Of a DNA stretch of 64,000 nucleotides, positions 1 through 15,153 are shown in pieces (the first letter of the stretch is position 1; every line of letters begins with the position of its first letter). Both the position numbers and the translations under genes were made by a program. The notes under the pieces are model-generated. The model made no database searches, had not been told where the DNA came from, and saw only the letters and a program-made list of their open reading frames with translations. Location of the stretch: NCBI GenBank assembly GCA_004794655.1, contig SMMW01000001.1, positions 7,302,501-7,366,500 on the forward strand. Direction: 5' to 3'. This DNA is from Marisa cornuarietis (Eukaryota; Mollusca; Gastropoda; Architaenioglossa; Ampullariidae).

Positions 1-26
1 TGCTCAATACTAGATGAAATGATGGC

Positions 27-41
27 TCTCTCTCTCTGTGT

Positions 42-113
<72 letters not shown>

Positions 114-126
114 CAGAGAGAGAGAG
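27..126. repeat. Compound (TC)n(GT)n(GA)n microsatellite
   Basis: A short CT run, then GT repeats from about 38 to 104, then GA repeats. Confidence 0.98.
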
Positions 127-1491
127 ATGTATGGGATATCATATGTGTGTCTTGTAAATAGTTTCAGATGTTAGTCCGCTTTAATTTTTATCTAGCTTCC
201 TTTTGCTATTATGTATTACTTATCTCGTAACTACTTCTTCTGTCTTGTTTTTGTACTTCATAACTGAGCACACTTTCCCAAGTTATAATTCCCCTTTGGA
301 ATTAATAAAGTTGACTATTTTTCATCGTTCTTGCCTAAAACTTCTAAAACGTAGTAAAACGAAGGAAATAAAAGATGTCCTTTTATTTATTACTTTAGCT
401 ATTTATGTATTTGCTGCAACTCGCCTCAAAGATTCGTCAATACCAGGCCTTCTATTCTTTACATCCGAAGTGTATGACATACAAGTGTACCGGAGGGAAT
501 AGCACTTGCCATGCACAATCTCTTACCTCTTTTAATCAGGCATATTCAACTTTTGTCAGCTTTGAGAGGCACACGCGAAGTGCGCTTTGTCTTGTTCTTT
601 TTAATAACTTTATCTTACATCATTCTTTGCTCCGTAGTGTGTTCTTTGCATTTCATTTGCTGTAGATTCCCCATTCCCCGAGTGGATTATAAATAAATTA
701 TTGCCTTGCCTTTTCATGTGGTATTATGTTTCGAGTCAAATCACCGGTGATGGACTTCAACATTCATTTGTGAGGAGGAATTGCAAATTTAATAACCAAA
801 TATTTCACGCTTCCTTGACTAATTTTTAGTGAAGAGAAAGAACAAAGAGGAACAAGTGTCGAACCATTTTTATGTTTCTTCGTTTTCGATGTTTTAGTAC
901 TCTTCTGCACGTGTTGCATTCTCCTGTTCGCTGTTTTAACTGAATGTGCGCCACGAGTTAGGCGTTTAATCAGTCCCAAACGCAAAAATGTACGCGATTT
1001 TTACTTTTCAATTTTTAGTGATGATGTACCATCGCCGGAAATTGATGAAAGTCCAAGTACGTCCTTTGCATCATGCTAAGAACAAGAAGGGGGGAAAAAA
1101 AGCTGTTATTACTGCGTACGCGCAGCGCGCAGTCGCGAACGCCACACCTGTGGAGTGGGTGTTGTTACGTTAAACACCTGTTCACCTTTTTTTCAGGTAG
1201 CGGGGAGTCGATACAAGAAGGTGGATAATGTTACTTGAATTGCGTCGCGAGAAACTGAAAGAAAGATTCCTCTCAAGGTTTATGCCAAGGATGCTACGTT
1301 GGAACTTTCAGAGACTTCTGCTAGTCTTTCCTTCAATTTTTTTTAAAACTCATTGCTAAGAATGAAGAGCACACAGTTTATGGTATTGCGGTAATTGAAC
1401 GATTCGCACCTTGGAGACAAAAAAAAGCATAGAAGTGACAAGCGTCTATGACAGCATACACCAACTGTCAACAGTTAGTCGTTGAATGTGT

Positions 1492-1493
<2 letters not shown>

Positions 1494-1573
<80 letters not shown>
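1494..1573. repeat. (GT)n(GA)n microsatellite
   Basis: GT repeats to about 1555, then GA repeats. Confidence 0.98.
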
Positions 1574-4500
1574 GAATGCGAGAGGTTTTGCATGTGTGGG
1601 TGTATCTGTGTTGCTGTACGGCATTAAGTGCATGATAGCAGAGAGCTGTTAGGAGCTAAGAGACATGTGTGGCGAGTAATTACCTGTACTGTACCTGTGT
1701 ATTTCTATGCTGGCAACAACCAGCGCATTACAAACAGGATGGATGCAAAAATCTGCATTAACTTTACAAAAAAAGATCTTGTTTACTAATGGCGTCAGTT
1801 CTAGGGGCTGCCTTCACCTCTTCCGAGACAGGGGAGGTTCACGGAACTATACTTAAACAAGACTTTGCCGGTCTGCACAATTCTGCTTTCAGAAAAATAA
1901 CAAAAATCAATGCGATGTCTAGAAAGGTCCCTGAAACTATTCTCAATGATAATGCTTCCTCCAGGAGACAATGACCATCTTGGAAAACCAGATACCGCGG
2001 GCGTCCAGATCTGGTGATATAAACACATAGCACCAAGCCCGGCTCTACCACCGCCTGGCCAACTCGATCTGTGGTTAATCTTTCCCAACCATCTTTACTT
2101 GTCAGTGAAGGGGAAAATAACCTCCGCGGATTCTTGCGTCTTACGGCGCATTTCTGCAGAACCTCATCAGGCCTTTCACCCCACCAGCACCTACGCGTCT
2201 TCGGTCCAGCGGAGGGAAATCCCTTCATTCAGATGAAACTCACTTTCACGTTTGCGGTGGAGACTGTGGATACTACACTGTGGTTTCTAAAGCTTAGAAG
2301 TGTTAGTGTCTTTAGTGTATGTTTTTAGTGTGTTTAATGTTTTCCTTTCTCTCATTGTTTCCTCCCATCCTTCCTTCCTTATTTCTTTCTTCATTCCTTC
2401 GTCTTCATTACTGTCACCAGTCCCTGAGAGCCCTGACGACCGTTAATCATCACCATCTCTCTCGGCTCTCTGCTATTTTCTGGGATCTGCTTAATGGCGG
2501 GCCAGTCTTGGGTGCTGTCCGCCCCTTTCTTTCTTCTTTTTTCCTGTCTTCATCTTCTTGTCTTTTTTCCTTTAGTCCTGATGGTCATGAGATGTGTCAC
2601 TAGCACTGCGGTTCGCCTTTTTGCTAGAAGGTTTTCAAAGGGTCCAGTTCTTTCTTTCTTTACAAATGCCAGCTCCATCAACTGTCATGCACATAGCTCA
2701 TGCACAAGCTAATTGAAAAGAATGGAATCGTGAGCAGACTATTTTCAACGGCGCTGTCATCCACTACACACAGAGTTTCCTTTTCCCCACATCTGACCCA
2801 TTTACATATCTGTATTTTTGCACACGCACGTCAGAGGATTAGAATAAATATATCACCGGATCCAGGTGCAATTTTGTTGTCTACAGGAAGAGAGCACGAC
2901 AGACTAACTGCTTTGTTTGCTGTGTTATTTTAATGTGCTGGCACCTAGCCTTATGTGCTTTAGCTTGCGTATGTGTGTGTGTGAGAGAGAGAAAGAAAGA
3001 TAGAGAGAGAAAGGGAAAAATATGTTTCAATTTGTGCGACTGAGAGTGAAAGAATGAGAGAGTACAGTATGCGTAAAGGCTACAGACTTCATAACGTATT
3101 GAAAAACTTAGGATTCATTCTGCAGTTGTTTCAACATATGTGCAACTTGCTGGCGGTCAAAGAATATTAATTATTTTTTTTAAATAATGAAAATTAATTA
3201 AAATTTAAAATTAAAAACAAGGGTAAAGGGTCTAATATCTTAGTGCCCGTAGATGCAGTGATCTTCTGTGGCAACCCGTATGTAGGGACATGGCATGTAG
3301 GAAAGCAAACCCAGCCATCCTCCTTTCACCTCACCCCCGAGTCATGTACCCAGTTTTGCTGGACAGCTGCTGGGTGTGGAAGGAACGGCGGTAAGTCTTC
3401 CAGCCACACACCCCGAACAGTCCTGGAACCAACGAACTTATGCTTCACAGATCCCACCAGGTTATAGAGCAGCCACTTTCCCGTCCCCAAGAAAAGTTGG
3501 GAAACTGGTTATTGGTGTGCATGTGCATACGCCGACATAAATATTGGGAGGGAGAAACTTACCTGCCCTCGTAAGTAATCATGTGATTTTTCTTTTCTAC
3601 AGACGTGTGCGAAGTGTCACTTGTAGAACACGACATACCTGTAGTTCAGGCGCAGATTTTGTTGAATTCAATCGACGTGCCTTTAGCACCTGCACCTATG
3701 TATTGAACACAAGGTCGGACACACAGCTTCTGTAAAGGTTACAAAATGTAGCTGACTTATTTGGAGTAGCTGCATATTTTTTGCGGAAGGGGGGGGGTGG
3801 TGTTGCCGTGTAGTGAAAGTGTTCGAACTCTTTGTCTTCGATGTCTTTGTCTTCAGCTTTCTTTAAAATCAGTAGAGACAATAAAAAGCAGGAGTAACTG
3901 ACATTAACAATTCAAAGGGTCCTCGCCCCAGGCGTGAGCACCCTACTTATTACTGTCTTTTACAGTGGTGGAAGTAAGGAGACATCGTAAATGCCATCTG
4001 TGAGTGTAAATTGTCTGGCTGTCTCGGAAGACAAAATCCAAGTGCCTTCGTGAGTCATGTAGAATCTAATATATACTTCAATTCATTTTATAGCTATCGC
4101 TATTCCGCTAGAAAAAGGTAGGAATAAGTTGCTGCTAAACGTTACGCTCGGTACATAGGCACGCACGTTTGACCGTGCGTGGGTGCGTGCACGTGCGTGT
4201 GTGTTTCTCAAATCTCCGAAAGACGCAAGAGTAAATTTGTAGGAGAACAACGGCACAGCTGAGTGAACTGTATTCAATCCTTCTCGGTGGGAAAACGATA
4301 ATGCATTCTTGGACTTCCACACACTACACCATAAAATTTAATTTCATGCCAACGTGTTTCTACGGAAATCCCTGGAACTGCTTACCTGTGTGGCCTTCCC
4401 GTATATTCTACGGAAAATGAGGTAAAATATGGAGATCATTTTCTTAACACAACACAAGTACACGGCTATTGTCGCTCATGTCATTGCTAACCCAAGATGG

Positions 4501-5719
4501 CTGCGGTGAGCAGACGACCAACGAGCCAGAGAAGAGTAACACATTGCCGGAAATCCCGTATGGCGTAGAAAATCAAGTGTGAATGGTACAATCCGGTTTG
4601 TTTTGTATGCTGATATTCTCAAATACACTTGCTTGAATAAATGAAAGGAAGGTCGGGTTACTGATTTGCTTTAAAAAAAATTATCTTCTCGTCTTTTTAC
4701 CTCTTTGGCCGATATATGTATTTCAAAATATAACATAAAATGTATAAAATTGAACCTTTTCTAAGGGGATCTTCTAAATTTAGCGTCGATAAAACCAAAT
4801 TGTTCTTGTTCAATTTAAAATACTGAAAATGAGTTCTCTGAATACAGATTTCTCTGAAAGGGGTTAACAAATCTGTTGAAAACTCCCATACAGTTATTTG
4901 CATACACCACGCGTTTCCTCATTTGACAGGCTGACAGAGTGCGTCAACCGCAAGAGATCATTAAGGTGAGCTCTCACAGATGAATGGGTATTGCCGTGCA
5001 GACTAGTGCACAAATCTGACTTGGTATCATCGGCATAACTGACGCAGGAACTGCAGGAACTCATCATGGTTTCCCCCACTGTCTCTTATAGAAGAGGGAG
5101 CAAAATAATTTACCAGGAGGTCAATAATTTTCAACTAGAGAGATTTTATTGAGAAAGTAAATACATTCGACATAAACTCAAATAAAATGTCCATTTTGGG
5201 GAGCTATGACCCAATTACAAGGAAAGACTGTTTATTTCAGTACTAATCTTTCTGGAAATATAATTCATGATTCAATTAATATAAATTATTTAATTACTAT
5301 TATTCAGTCGTGTTTACTATATCGTAAGAATGTAGTACAAAGTAAGCACTGGGAGAAGTCATTTGAGTAGCTCTCAAGATATGAAAAGGAGAGGAATAAA
5401 GTCAGATGCAACAGTTCGTCGTTTCCAAGCTATCCATTGTATGGGAAGAAAGGGGGTTGACAGCTGCTGCCACCCGGAGGCCATCCCTGAGTTGATTTTA
5501 CTTTCATCACTTCCACTAAACTCTCTTTCGCTTGAATCTGAAAGCAATACCACAAGAGCGAATCAATCTAGTTTGAATAAGAGGAAATAAAATGCTTTTA
5601 GAAGGACAAATAAAATGTCGTACCCTAGTTGCCAAGAAAGAAACTCTTTCATCTACCTCCTACCCTTGTGATAAATGGCGTTAAATGAGTCTGTCAACAA
5701 AGGCTGAAGTAATATCTCC

Positions 5720-6013
5720 CGGGGGTCGTAGTTTGGAAGCAAGAGCAAGTCATTTTCCTATGGCAAAGTCTGGAACTCAGGGAAAAGCGTCTTGTTTCAG
5801 AAGTTATAAAGCGATGTTCAGACCCCGTGGACACTATGTTTCTTTACCCTAGGGCATCTTTGCCATCGCTTTATAATTAAGGCACCAGGGGTAAAACAAC
5901 ATCTGCGGGATCTGGACACCGCTGTATAAGTTCGGAAACAAGACGCCTTTCCTTGAGTTTCCCACTTTGCCCCTGGGCAACGACTTACCCTCGCTACGAC
6001 CCCAGAAGAGGCA
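5720..6013. mobile_element. ~294-bp foldback (MITE-like) element
   Basis: Imperfect inverted arms of about 140 nt: GGGGTCGTAG near 5722 pairs with CTACGACCCC near 5995-6004. Internal matches include GCGTCTTGTTTC with GAAACAAGACGC and TATAAAGCGATG with CATCGCTTTATA. The loop is about 5865-5880. No clear target duplication. Confidence 0.75.
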
Positions 6014-7271
6014 TGAGAATTAAGGACTGAGAATTCATATCTCTTTTCGTCTCACGAGGCAATATTATCAATCTTAGTGGGGAATTCTTCATTCAAAATC
6101 AGACTTTCGTCTGGCAAGTGAAAAGGACTCTATTGTCCCAATCAAGTTTTGTTCGCCAATCAGGTTTGTCAGCTAATGAAAGCAGACTAAAAGATCATTC
6201 TCCGAATAATATAGGTAGCCAGTGGCCAACATCGACCCAGTGGATCCCAGAAGCAAGATTTGGCGATGCAGGGAATCCACAGAGAGAGATTCATTAGGTA
6301 TAAAACACTTCTCATGGGTAGTCAACATTTCTGGGCTCGTGATTAAAGGGACAAATATCCAACGATTTCTGTGTTGCTGGCGCGTTTTTGATTCCCTTAA
6401 TCATGACATAACGATCAAAACAACGAATAAGAAATTCTTTTCTTTTTCTTTTTACTTGGGCCTTGCAAATGTTACATATTTCTTATTAAGTCTTTCTTTT
6501 GCAACTTTAAAATGATTGGGAAAGACAAATTGAAAGCAAATGGTCGTGGGCTGACAAAACTGTTTTTTCTGCGCCGTTGCTTGAAGCTAAGAAACACGGG
6601 CATCGTTGAATTTCATTGTTTCTAACACTGGGTCTAAGGGCAGATGTTTTGAGTGGCTTGAGAAACCCTCGTGACGTTCTTCTTGATCACGTGACCAGGC
6701 TGGTAGAGGGTAAGTTCAACTCCAACCATAGACAAACCGACAAGATAGTGCTCCCCCCCCCCACCACCACCACCAACTCCACTCCACCCTCCAAAAACTC
6801 ATCACCGCAGGACATTAAAACCACAAATGCACCTGATGCGTCTTTTCACTCCTTTGAATGACGAGAAATTGCAGTTGCAGTTCCTGATGATGGCATAAAG
6901 AAATGTGCTTAACAGTGACGACGATAAAACGGTTTCTTGAATGAGCCAAAATGGAGGGCTGAGTCGAGTGCATGATGTTTTCGCAGTTAGTTTGCATTAG
7001 TGACTTTTTGGGGAATGGGAATCGACACGTCTCTTCACAGCTGTAGTTCCCCTTTCCTTCACACTTCTGTGATAGACACTAATAGATTTCCCAGATCAAT
7101 AATTTTCCACCAAGGGGGCCGTCTTACATGCAGCCTGTACATTCTATGTAAGTCCGAGTGAAGACAGGTCTGCCATTTAGCACACCCCGAAGAATGACAG
7201 AGAACCAAGAAAAAGAGAGAAAGGTATTGACAATATCTTCAGGTGTACTGAGGAAAATAAAGGCGAAATGC

Positions 7272-7302
7272 TTGATGATGATGATGATGATGATGATGAT
7301 GA
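7272..7302. repeat. (GAT)n microsatellite
   Basis: About ten GAT/TGA triplets. Confidence 0.97.
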
Positions 7303-10300
7303 CAGCAAAGTGAATTGACTGGGGTTCTAGTTATATATATATAAAATATACATAAAAAAGAATGAAAAGAACGTGGCTGTATCCTATTCCAAATATGATA
7401 CACAGGTTTCGGTTAAAATTTGCTCGATTATTTCTAATCCCTTATCTCCTGCCGAGTTTTAAAGTTAGTTCAGATAGTTGTCTTCTATGTTCAATATTAC
7501 ATTTTCCTGTAATTTGCCCGTTGAGAACACGCGATCGCAGAAATGGTTGCTAGGATGCTCTAGCATGTCAAGGATAGCCGTGGACAGTAAGAGAAGAGCC
7601 CTCGGTCTAGACATGATGGGTCCGACCGGACACCATTTCATCGCGATCAGCGATCGACAGGCACCCCTCCCCCCATTTTAATCAGGAAAAGCAATGGGCT
7701 ACATCGATCTGCGCTTAATTTAGAAATCAGTGTCCGATAGAGAGTGGGTGGGTGGGGGCAGCACGTGACTGGCATAACGCCTGTGCGCAATACTAATGCC
7801 CAAGACTAAAGCACAAAGTGTACCGCGTCACTCGAACCCCCCACAATCCCACCACCACCTTCAGATCGCAGCATCGAGCGCTGACCGAGGAAGGGGGTCA
7901 GGTATGGGAGGGAGAGCGCTGGACAGATCAATCACTAGCCGATGTGCTGACCACATCATTTCGTACTTCGCCATGAACAATGAACTTCCTGTCTCAACCC
8001 CCTCCCCACTTTCTCTCTCTTCCTCCCTCCTTCAAGCTTTATCCAGCCGTCCCTTTTCTTCCAGGTCGCCTCTCTCTTCCTACCCCTCAATCCCTCCTTC
8101 CCCTTTTCTTTCCGTCTTTTTCTCTACATTTTTTTTTTTTTTTTTTTTTTGCATTCTACTCCTTTCACTAAAAATACATCAACATCACATTTGACAGTTG
8201 AACCCGCGGCTTTCGATTCAATGCCAAAAAAAAATTCAACATTATTAGTTTTCTCTGTGCAGTACGAATAAACACAATTGGCCCTGAAAACACAGAGCCA
8301 TCGCTCCATCGAGGTGCACACACAAACGTAAAGGCATCGACAAACAGGTTGGTCACTCGTGTTCACAACCAAAGTGAGTGGAACAAGAAGACAGCGGTGG
8401 CCAGCAGCAGCACGAAGTTCTCCACCCTTGTCGCATCCTCGGTTGTTTGCCCATTGCTGCACGTTTGCTCACTGTTTCACGTGTGGAGCAGGCGGTCGCA
8501 ACGTGACGCAATAGAACAAATTGTTTATTTTTTATTTCTCTCCCACCCTCTCGATCTTCAGTCAGGGGTGATCGAGTTGCTGTCGTGAAGCCGTCTCCTC
8601 ATTCTTATTAACTTTCTTGACCTTCCAGAGGTCCTCCCCCTTCAAGCCGATTTATGCATGGCGAAAGGACACATCCTGGCCAAAGAATTGTTCACATGCT
8701 AGCTCCGGCTATCATCTGTAGTCGGCGTGTGACACTGGTGCAATGAGTTAATCACAGGTTAAAACCAAAACCAGCAAAAGGATCCATTGAAAACAACTCC
8801 AAATAACCTGAGACCTAGAACCCACCGCGGAAGTGTGCACAACTAGAGGGGTTCGCAAGAGCCGACTGCTGCAGGACCTCACATAGTTTAGTGTAGTAGA
8901 CATTATGCCTCACAAACATCGGTCGCTTAGACAGTCTGTCTACTGACCATGCTGATACTCTTGACCTGACCACTGGACTTCAGGTCGACATCGGCGTCAA
9001 CATCTAATGACGCTTTCAGGTTCTGTCCAACGCCTATAAAGAACACCATCGGCAAGTAATTAACATCTGCTCTTGAGCTCCGCTGACGGCATGGCGCCTG
9101 TCGTTTGATTGCTACTACCAGGATTGGTGCCGGGTAAGCCCGGGAAGGGGGTCGAGAAATCAAACGGTCGGCTCTCTCCCCTTGCTGGTCCTCAGATAGC
9201 CAAAACCTGTATTGCCTTAGGACCGTCCGCTGAAAATGACACAGTCCTCCAAACTTCCCCAAGCGGTTCATTTGGACCTCTTGTCCAGATTCCTGAACCA
9301 GCAATCTCCAGCATTCCCCTCCTTTGGGACACATGGAGGTGGGAGGAAAGATGAACCATTTCTTCAAGTATGGATTATAGACAGATGTGAATATGTCTCT
9401 CTTTGCATGTCAATGGATCAGGAAGCTATCTGAGGAGCTGACAGAGATCTACCTCTCCCCATCGTTTGTAGTTGTGGCAGGTATTCAGTGCACCTAAAAT
9501 GGAAACATACCCCTACCCAGAGTTAGACACCTCAGCACCTGTGTGCCCAAGATCATTCGAGCAAAGAGCTGACTTTCTTTGATTCTAGTAAAAGGGTCTT
9601 TTAACTGGATGACCCTGCTCAGTCTGAACCTTGTTCAGGCCGTCAAAGGTTTGCTCCTAACTCAAAGCCAATAGGCTCTGTTTGATAATTTGTCCAAACC
9701 TGCCATTTACTACTATCTAGGATGTATTTTCCTTTCTCTGTCGACACGTTAGTTTAGTCAGTCAGCTGGAAGGATCGACTATCAGGCGATAGTTTCTCAT
9801 ACCTGTTTACAGTCTAAACCTGTTTCGCGACTTACAGGGTTCAAACCGCGCCTTTTCTCACAAATCTGGGATCGACGATGATCGCTGATCTTCCTAAACC
9901 GGCTTATGCCAGAAAGGATCAGTCAACTAAGGGAAGACATGGCCCTGAAAGTTGACGAAAATTTTTAAGGGCCACCGCCAAACAGCTTCTCATGTAAAAT
10001 CTTTTTTCACTCGGTCCTGACTCCGAAATACACTTATTGGCCATTGCCATGGTAAACGTTGAGCCATTTGCTTGCTAAAATGCTAGAGATTAAGAAAGCA
10101 AAACTCTTTCAATGCATTAGTAGCATCACTCTTTGCCAACATTTTTGCTAACAATGTATTTATTCATTTATTGAGTGATAGCAGTTGACGAACGGTTATG
10201 GTGGCTCGACGGTACTGGTTGTCGTAGGGAACAAAGTAATGGACAGACCCAGCGGTTGGTTAGGCTTCTCTAGAGTGGTAATCAGCATGTCCCCTCCTTC

Positions 10301-11473
10301 ACGTTTGCAAGTCTTGTGAGGTTTCTGTTTCACGGCACAACTGCCAGCTTTAGAATCAGATGCCACACGCCAGTATAGCAAGGATAAAAACAAAAAATAT
10401 TAGGTGATAACAATATTACCATATACTATTCTTCTCATGCTCTCTGTCTAAACTGTATTTAAATTCAGATCATCTGGGATGATATAAAATTTTGAATTAA
10501 TGTCCTTCATTTTCAACAGAAATGTTATAAGATCGCATAAGTGTCCCAGCATGGTGCAAGGACCTATACTTGTTCCCCGGGTCTGGAGTGAAAGCACTGC
10601 ATGAGAGGTACAGTGGCTACATCCACAACAAACAAGGAGATGGAGCTAGACACAGCCCTCCACCTGGACACCTGACACAGACCCTCCGTCGACCCTCTTC
10701 AGAGCTAACATCAACCCAAAGTCTCCAGTCAGCTCTGTCTTCTGGAATATTCAGTTCAGTTCAATGTGCATACTCTTTCCTAGCGCATAGTCATGAATCA
10801 ACCATACATATATAGATAATAAGCTTTCTTTGCACAAGATCAGACACATAGAGAATTAAATAAATGTAAGCAAATACTCTGCTTCTAAAGCAAAGGATAC
10901 ATCGTCCTGTAGTTTACTTCATTTAATAACACATTGCACCTACAAGGGGACCGTTTCTTAACTACCTCAAGTAAATCTTTTATGTTTCAACACAGATTTC
11001 TTATAGCACAAAGCACAGCCACCGAATACCAGAAACTAGATGAATATGTACATTGAAAGGGTTGATGTGTGAAACTCGCTACAGTGAGCTCCATCTGCTG
11101 AGAAGGTCGGAAAATGGCAAAATCCCCGTATTTACTCATCACTTTGACCTTTTCTATCTTCCAGTACTCTTAACTCAAAATTCCATACCTTGGGAGCAAA
11201 CTTAATTTACATCCCCGGCTTGGATTACATTATTAAACGGGTAACAAGTTTATGGCTCTGCACTACACGAGAAAATGTCAAATGCGTCTTCTTCTCCCCC
11301 TCCCTCCCTAGCTTCATTTTTTATCTGTCTGTGTTATGAAGAAAGTAGAACTGACATTTAAAAATCTTTCGAGCGTAAAAAAGAAACTCTCTAGGAAGAT
11401 ACATGCGAAATAAGACAACAAAGAAGTTACAGCAAGCCATATATCGTGTCATTCAAATGTCTTTTGTAGCATC

Positions 11474-11478
<5 letters not shown>

Positions 11479-11527
<49 letters not shown>
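11479..11527. repeat. (CA)n microsatellite
   Basis: Uninterrupted CA repeat. Confidence 0.98.
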
Positions 11528-11528
<1 letters not shown>

Positions 11529-14500
11529 TCTTAAGAGAGAGAACAATAGGAATAAGAGAGCAGGAAAGAATGTTAACAGGGTATTGTGACTTGAATGACT
11601 TGAAGCTCGTGAGAAATTGTCAACTTAACCGTTAGTTTTATCTTTGCAATCTCATGTGCAGACCCTGCCAAAGCAAACCAGACATCAATGCCGAGTGTTC
11701 AAGTAAGACACTTGCGCCCCTAGCCACCAGACAGAAAGCAGATAATATTGCCATCGGTCTTTTTTATCTTTGTTTTTTTTTTTTTTAAGTTTTCAGAAAT
11801 CCTTGTCGATTCGCCTGAGTTATATTCACAGCAAATCTATTCGCTGAAAATCTAGTACGTCTGGCATATGTGGCTGCTGGAAGGACTAGAACTCAATTTT
11901 TTTTTATTTGGCAGAATATTTCTAGCATCAAGAGTAATTTGGTGAAATTATAGAGGATGTGTAGCAGCTGCAGTTGACTCCAGCTAGAAAAAAACTGAAA
12001 GACGACCTTCCATTTTTGAAGCAGCGTCCAGCTAGGTATGAGAATTTCTTGCTCGGCAAGAGCGTTCATAGCTTCTTGCTTTTAAGTATAACCACGATGT
12101 AATTAAACAAAATGACTGGTGCAATGCTGCTCTCTTTACATTAAACGATGTCACTATTAATAATTCAGTTCTAATGAAAAGAGTGGTCTGGGAATACTCA
12201 ACAAGCCAACGAGGTTGCAGAAACTTGAGCTAAGACTACATAATTTGATAGAAAAAAATATGCAAACGGTCCCCCATCCCCCTGATGTTGTTATTCAACC
12301 CGTTCATCAACAAGAATCCTACCCCAGTTATTGCTGCAGCTCACTAAATTCGTCCATTTCGCACCCGACAGAATGGTAGGTTCAACCACTTGGCCGCATT
12401 AGTTTCATTTAACCAGGTAGTGTGGAACTACATTTGTTTCAACCAGGCAGCTCTGCTTCAGTTTCAACTAACCGGCACTGCATCAGTTTTCAGACTGCGC
12501 TGCAGAAGCGGGAGGTCGCATGACCGGGTATCCCACCTTTCACCGCACTCTTGCTGCTTACGTTTGCCGGCGACTGTTATCGATCTCCTGGCTTATCTCG
12601 ACTCCCTGAGACTGAGAAGATGTGGCAGCCCCATACTTCACTTCAGAAAAACACTTTTGTTCGGCAGCTGGAAGAGAGAGAGATGGAGACTCTGTGGGTT
12701 CATCGCGCTTTCGGCGAAAATCGTCGTCTGAGCAAAAAGACAGGAGTTCTCTCTATCGTCATGGCCGCTGACAAGCAAACGCACTACACCAGGCCCCTGC
12801 CTCCCACGCAGACGACCTCCCGAACATTCTTTAGGTCAAGCTGCATAAAATCTAAGACAAATTCTGAAAGAATATCACCCACAAATGCCACAATTAAGAG
12901 GGCGTCTCCTCGCCCACATTCACACAGCGATGTCGGAAACAAAGAGACTGCCACAACGTTGTGTGCAAGAAGAAGGAAATAAAAAAATCATTATATACTG
13001 TCTTTAAACAAGATCACCCACAAATGTCAGAATTAAGCAAAAATTTCTTGTCGGAGTCAAATCAACTACATTGATGTTGAAAACAAAAAGAAGCACTCCA
13101 TCAAGTCAGGAAATGAAAGGTCAGAGTTCGCTGAACATATGCCGCCCTCCAATACGTTTTTTTATGACGATATACATCTTATTTAAGTTACAGTACTGTG
13201 TATAACCTGTAATGAAAGTCATACTGTCAATAAGTTCAGTGTCCCTTGTGCCTTAATGATCTTTACCTGCGAGTACATTGCACATATCTGTGCGAGTGTG
13301 AGGGTGGGAAGGGAGAGCATTTGTACTAAAGCTTCACATCCTTCCTTTTCTCCATTTTTCCTTTTTTTTTTCTTTGCCCTCTAAACATCTAGTGCGATTA
13401 GTGAATTATTAGTCGGAGAAGAGCTGGAGTTACTGAAAGTTATTTGCCAGACAGCCTGCTGACCACGTATCACCATTGACCGCTCCATGCTCCGGGAGAC
13501 CTTCAGTGCCTAAATTGTTCCTCTTACAGCGGATGGGGGCTATACCTCTAATGGGTCTGTGTGGTTGCTCGGCACTTCTTCGGTCTAAAACGTCTGGCCA
13601 GGTCTGTTTGCTTCTCTCTTTCTCTTCCCCTGTCTCCTGTCCCCCACGTACAGCTTTTCAATTCCCAAGCCTCGCTTTGAAATCACCGGCGTGGAGGCTC
13701 TAAATGAATTGAAAGGAAGGAAAACAGATTTCGTTATCGCCGTGCACACGACTTTTCAGTGTCTTGGGTAAAGAGAATTAGGTTTAAGATGGGAGAAGGA
13801 TAGAACTCTCTCGTGTTAAAATATAAAAAAGAACTCGGGTGGTCGCCGGCTGATTGATGTAGTGGTGGACAAAAACGCTCGTAATCACACGCAGCGACAC
13901 ATGGTACCTGTGACGAAACTTCTAAAGAAGCATTTTAACCCCACCCTGTGTCTCGAATCGAATTAAGTACGATGGTAGAGTGCCAGCAAAAGCAAGGAAC
14001 GCTTCATGCAAGTCAAGAACCTGTACATTCTGGCTGAGGAAGTCGCCGGTCATACACTCGGCTTTCAACCTCATGTTTGTAAAAGTCTTTATATCATATG
14101 AAGAGTTTTGTTGTCTTTGCCGTGCAGCCCGCTGGGAAAATTTGCCAGGGGAGGACGCACAGACAGGCAATACACAAAGTGACAGGTGATAATATATTGT
14201 AGGAAAAATTGTAACAGGTAAGTAGACGTCACATGAACCCATCTGGAAAAGATAAAATAAAAAAATAGCGAGAGATTTAGGCAAAGCAAGCTTCGAATGG
14301 GAACTGAGGGAAAGGACTTTCCTGTCGTTAAGCCCCAGATGGCCTGCCATCTCCTCGATAAGAAGCCTTCATCAGTGACAGTGCAAGACCTTTCAAATAT
14401 CAAGGTAAATGTTAGACAGAAAATGTCAGTCGCACGCCAGTCAACAGAGCTGACTTATCTGTGATGTCAGGCATCGTGGTCGGCTGTCCAGATCGGTGCT

Positions 14501-15093
14501 TTAACTTTTACTCCATTTAAGCGCTTGATTAGTCATAATTAATGTACTTAACTGTGCTAGGTTTTTGATCTGACCAGCAAAAAATCTTTTTTTCAGCTTC
14601 ACAAGCGCGAGCGTGCTGTTGTTTTTTTTTAAATCGAAGCTCAAGGTATAAGCTTTGAAAGAAAGAAACTCGTTCTCCCGAGAGAATGAATGAGTGGCGG
14701 GGGGCACTTCTTTACCAGCTCCACGTGAAATTATGCTCATTTCTCAAGTGCATTAAACATTGAAGTGATTGATGCTTTTAGGCACGCACCTTGTCGGCAA
14801 ACAAGGACGCCTGCTTTGAGGTGCACACTCCCACGGGCAAGCGGTCGTCAGTCACTGGCTGCATAATATTAAGATTTTATCGGGCTCCCTCCCGCGCCCC
14901 GTGTATGCACGGTCACGCCAGTCCAAGAGGGGGCGTGGCCACCTTACTTAATTAAGTAAGCGTAATGAGTCTACCCGGAAGATCTAGTGAACCCTACACA
15001 CGCGACATGTTTGAGACCATCTTACACTTGGGATAAGGAGTCCCATTAGTAGGTCCTCTAACGTATCCATGTGTGAAATGGAGAGAGCAGGGA

Positions 15094-15153
15094 GTGTGCG
15101 TGCGTGCGTGCGTGCGTGCGTTCGTGAGTGCGTGCGTGCGTGCTTGCGTGCGC
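15094..15153. repeat. (TGCG)n microsatellite
   Basis: TGCG tetranucleotides with a few interruptions (TTCGTGAG, TGCTTGCG). Alternating purine-pyrimidine, so a potential Z-DNA former. Confidence 0.95.

Larger units (their letters stand above)
1..5714. other. No gene recognised
   Basis: Holds two GT/GA microsatellites and AT-rich stretches (for example 3165-3230). Reading frames are short, overlap on both strands and show no recognisable domain or credible splice-site series. Confidence 0.7.

Noticed and set aside
12390..12982. Two overlapping plus-strand frames of 113 and 143 codons
   Set aside because: They overlap each other in different frames, have low-complexity Ser/Thr-rich composition and no homology I can recognise.
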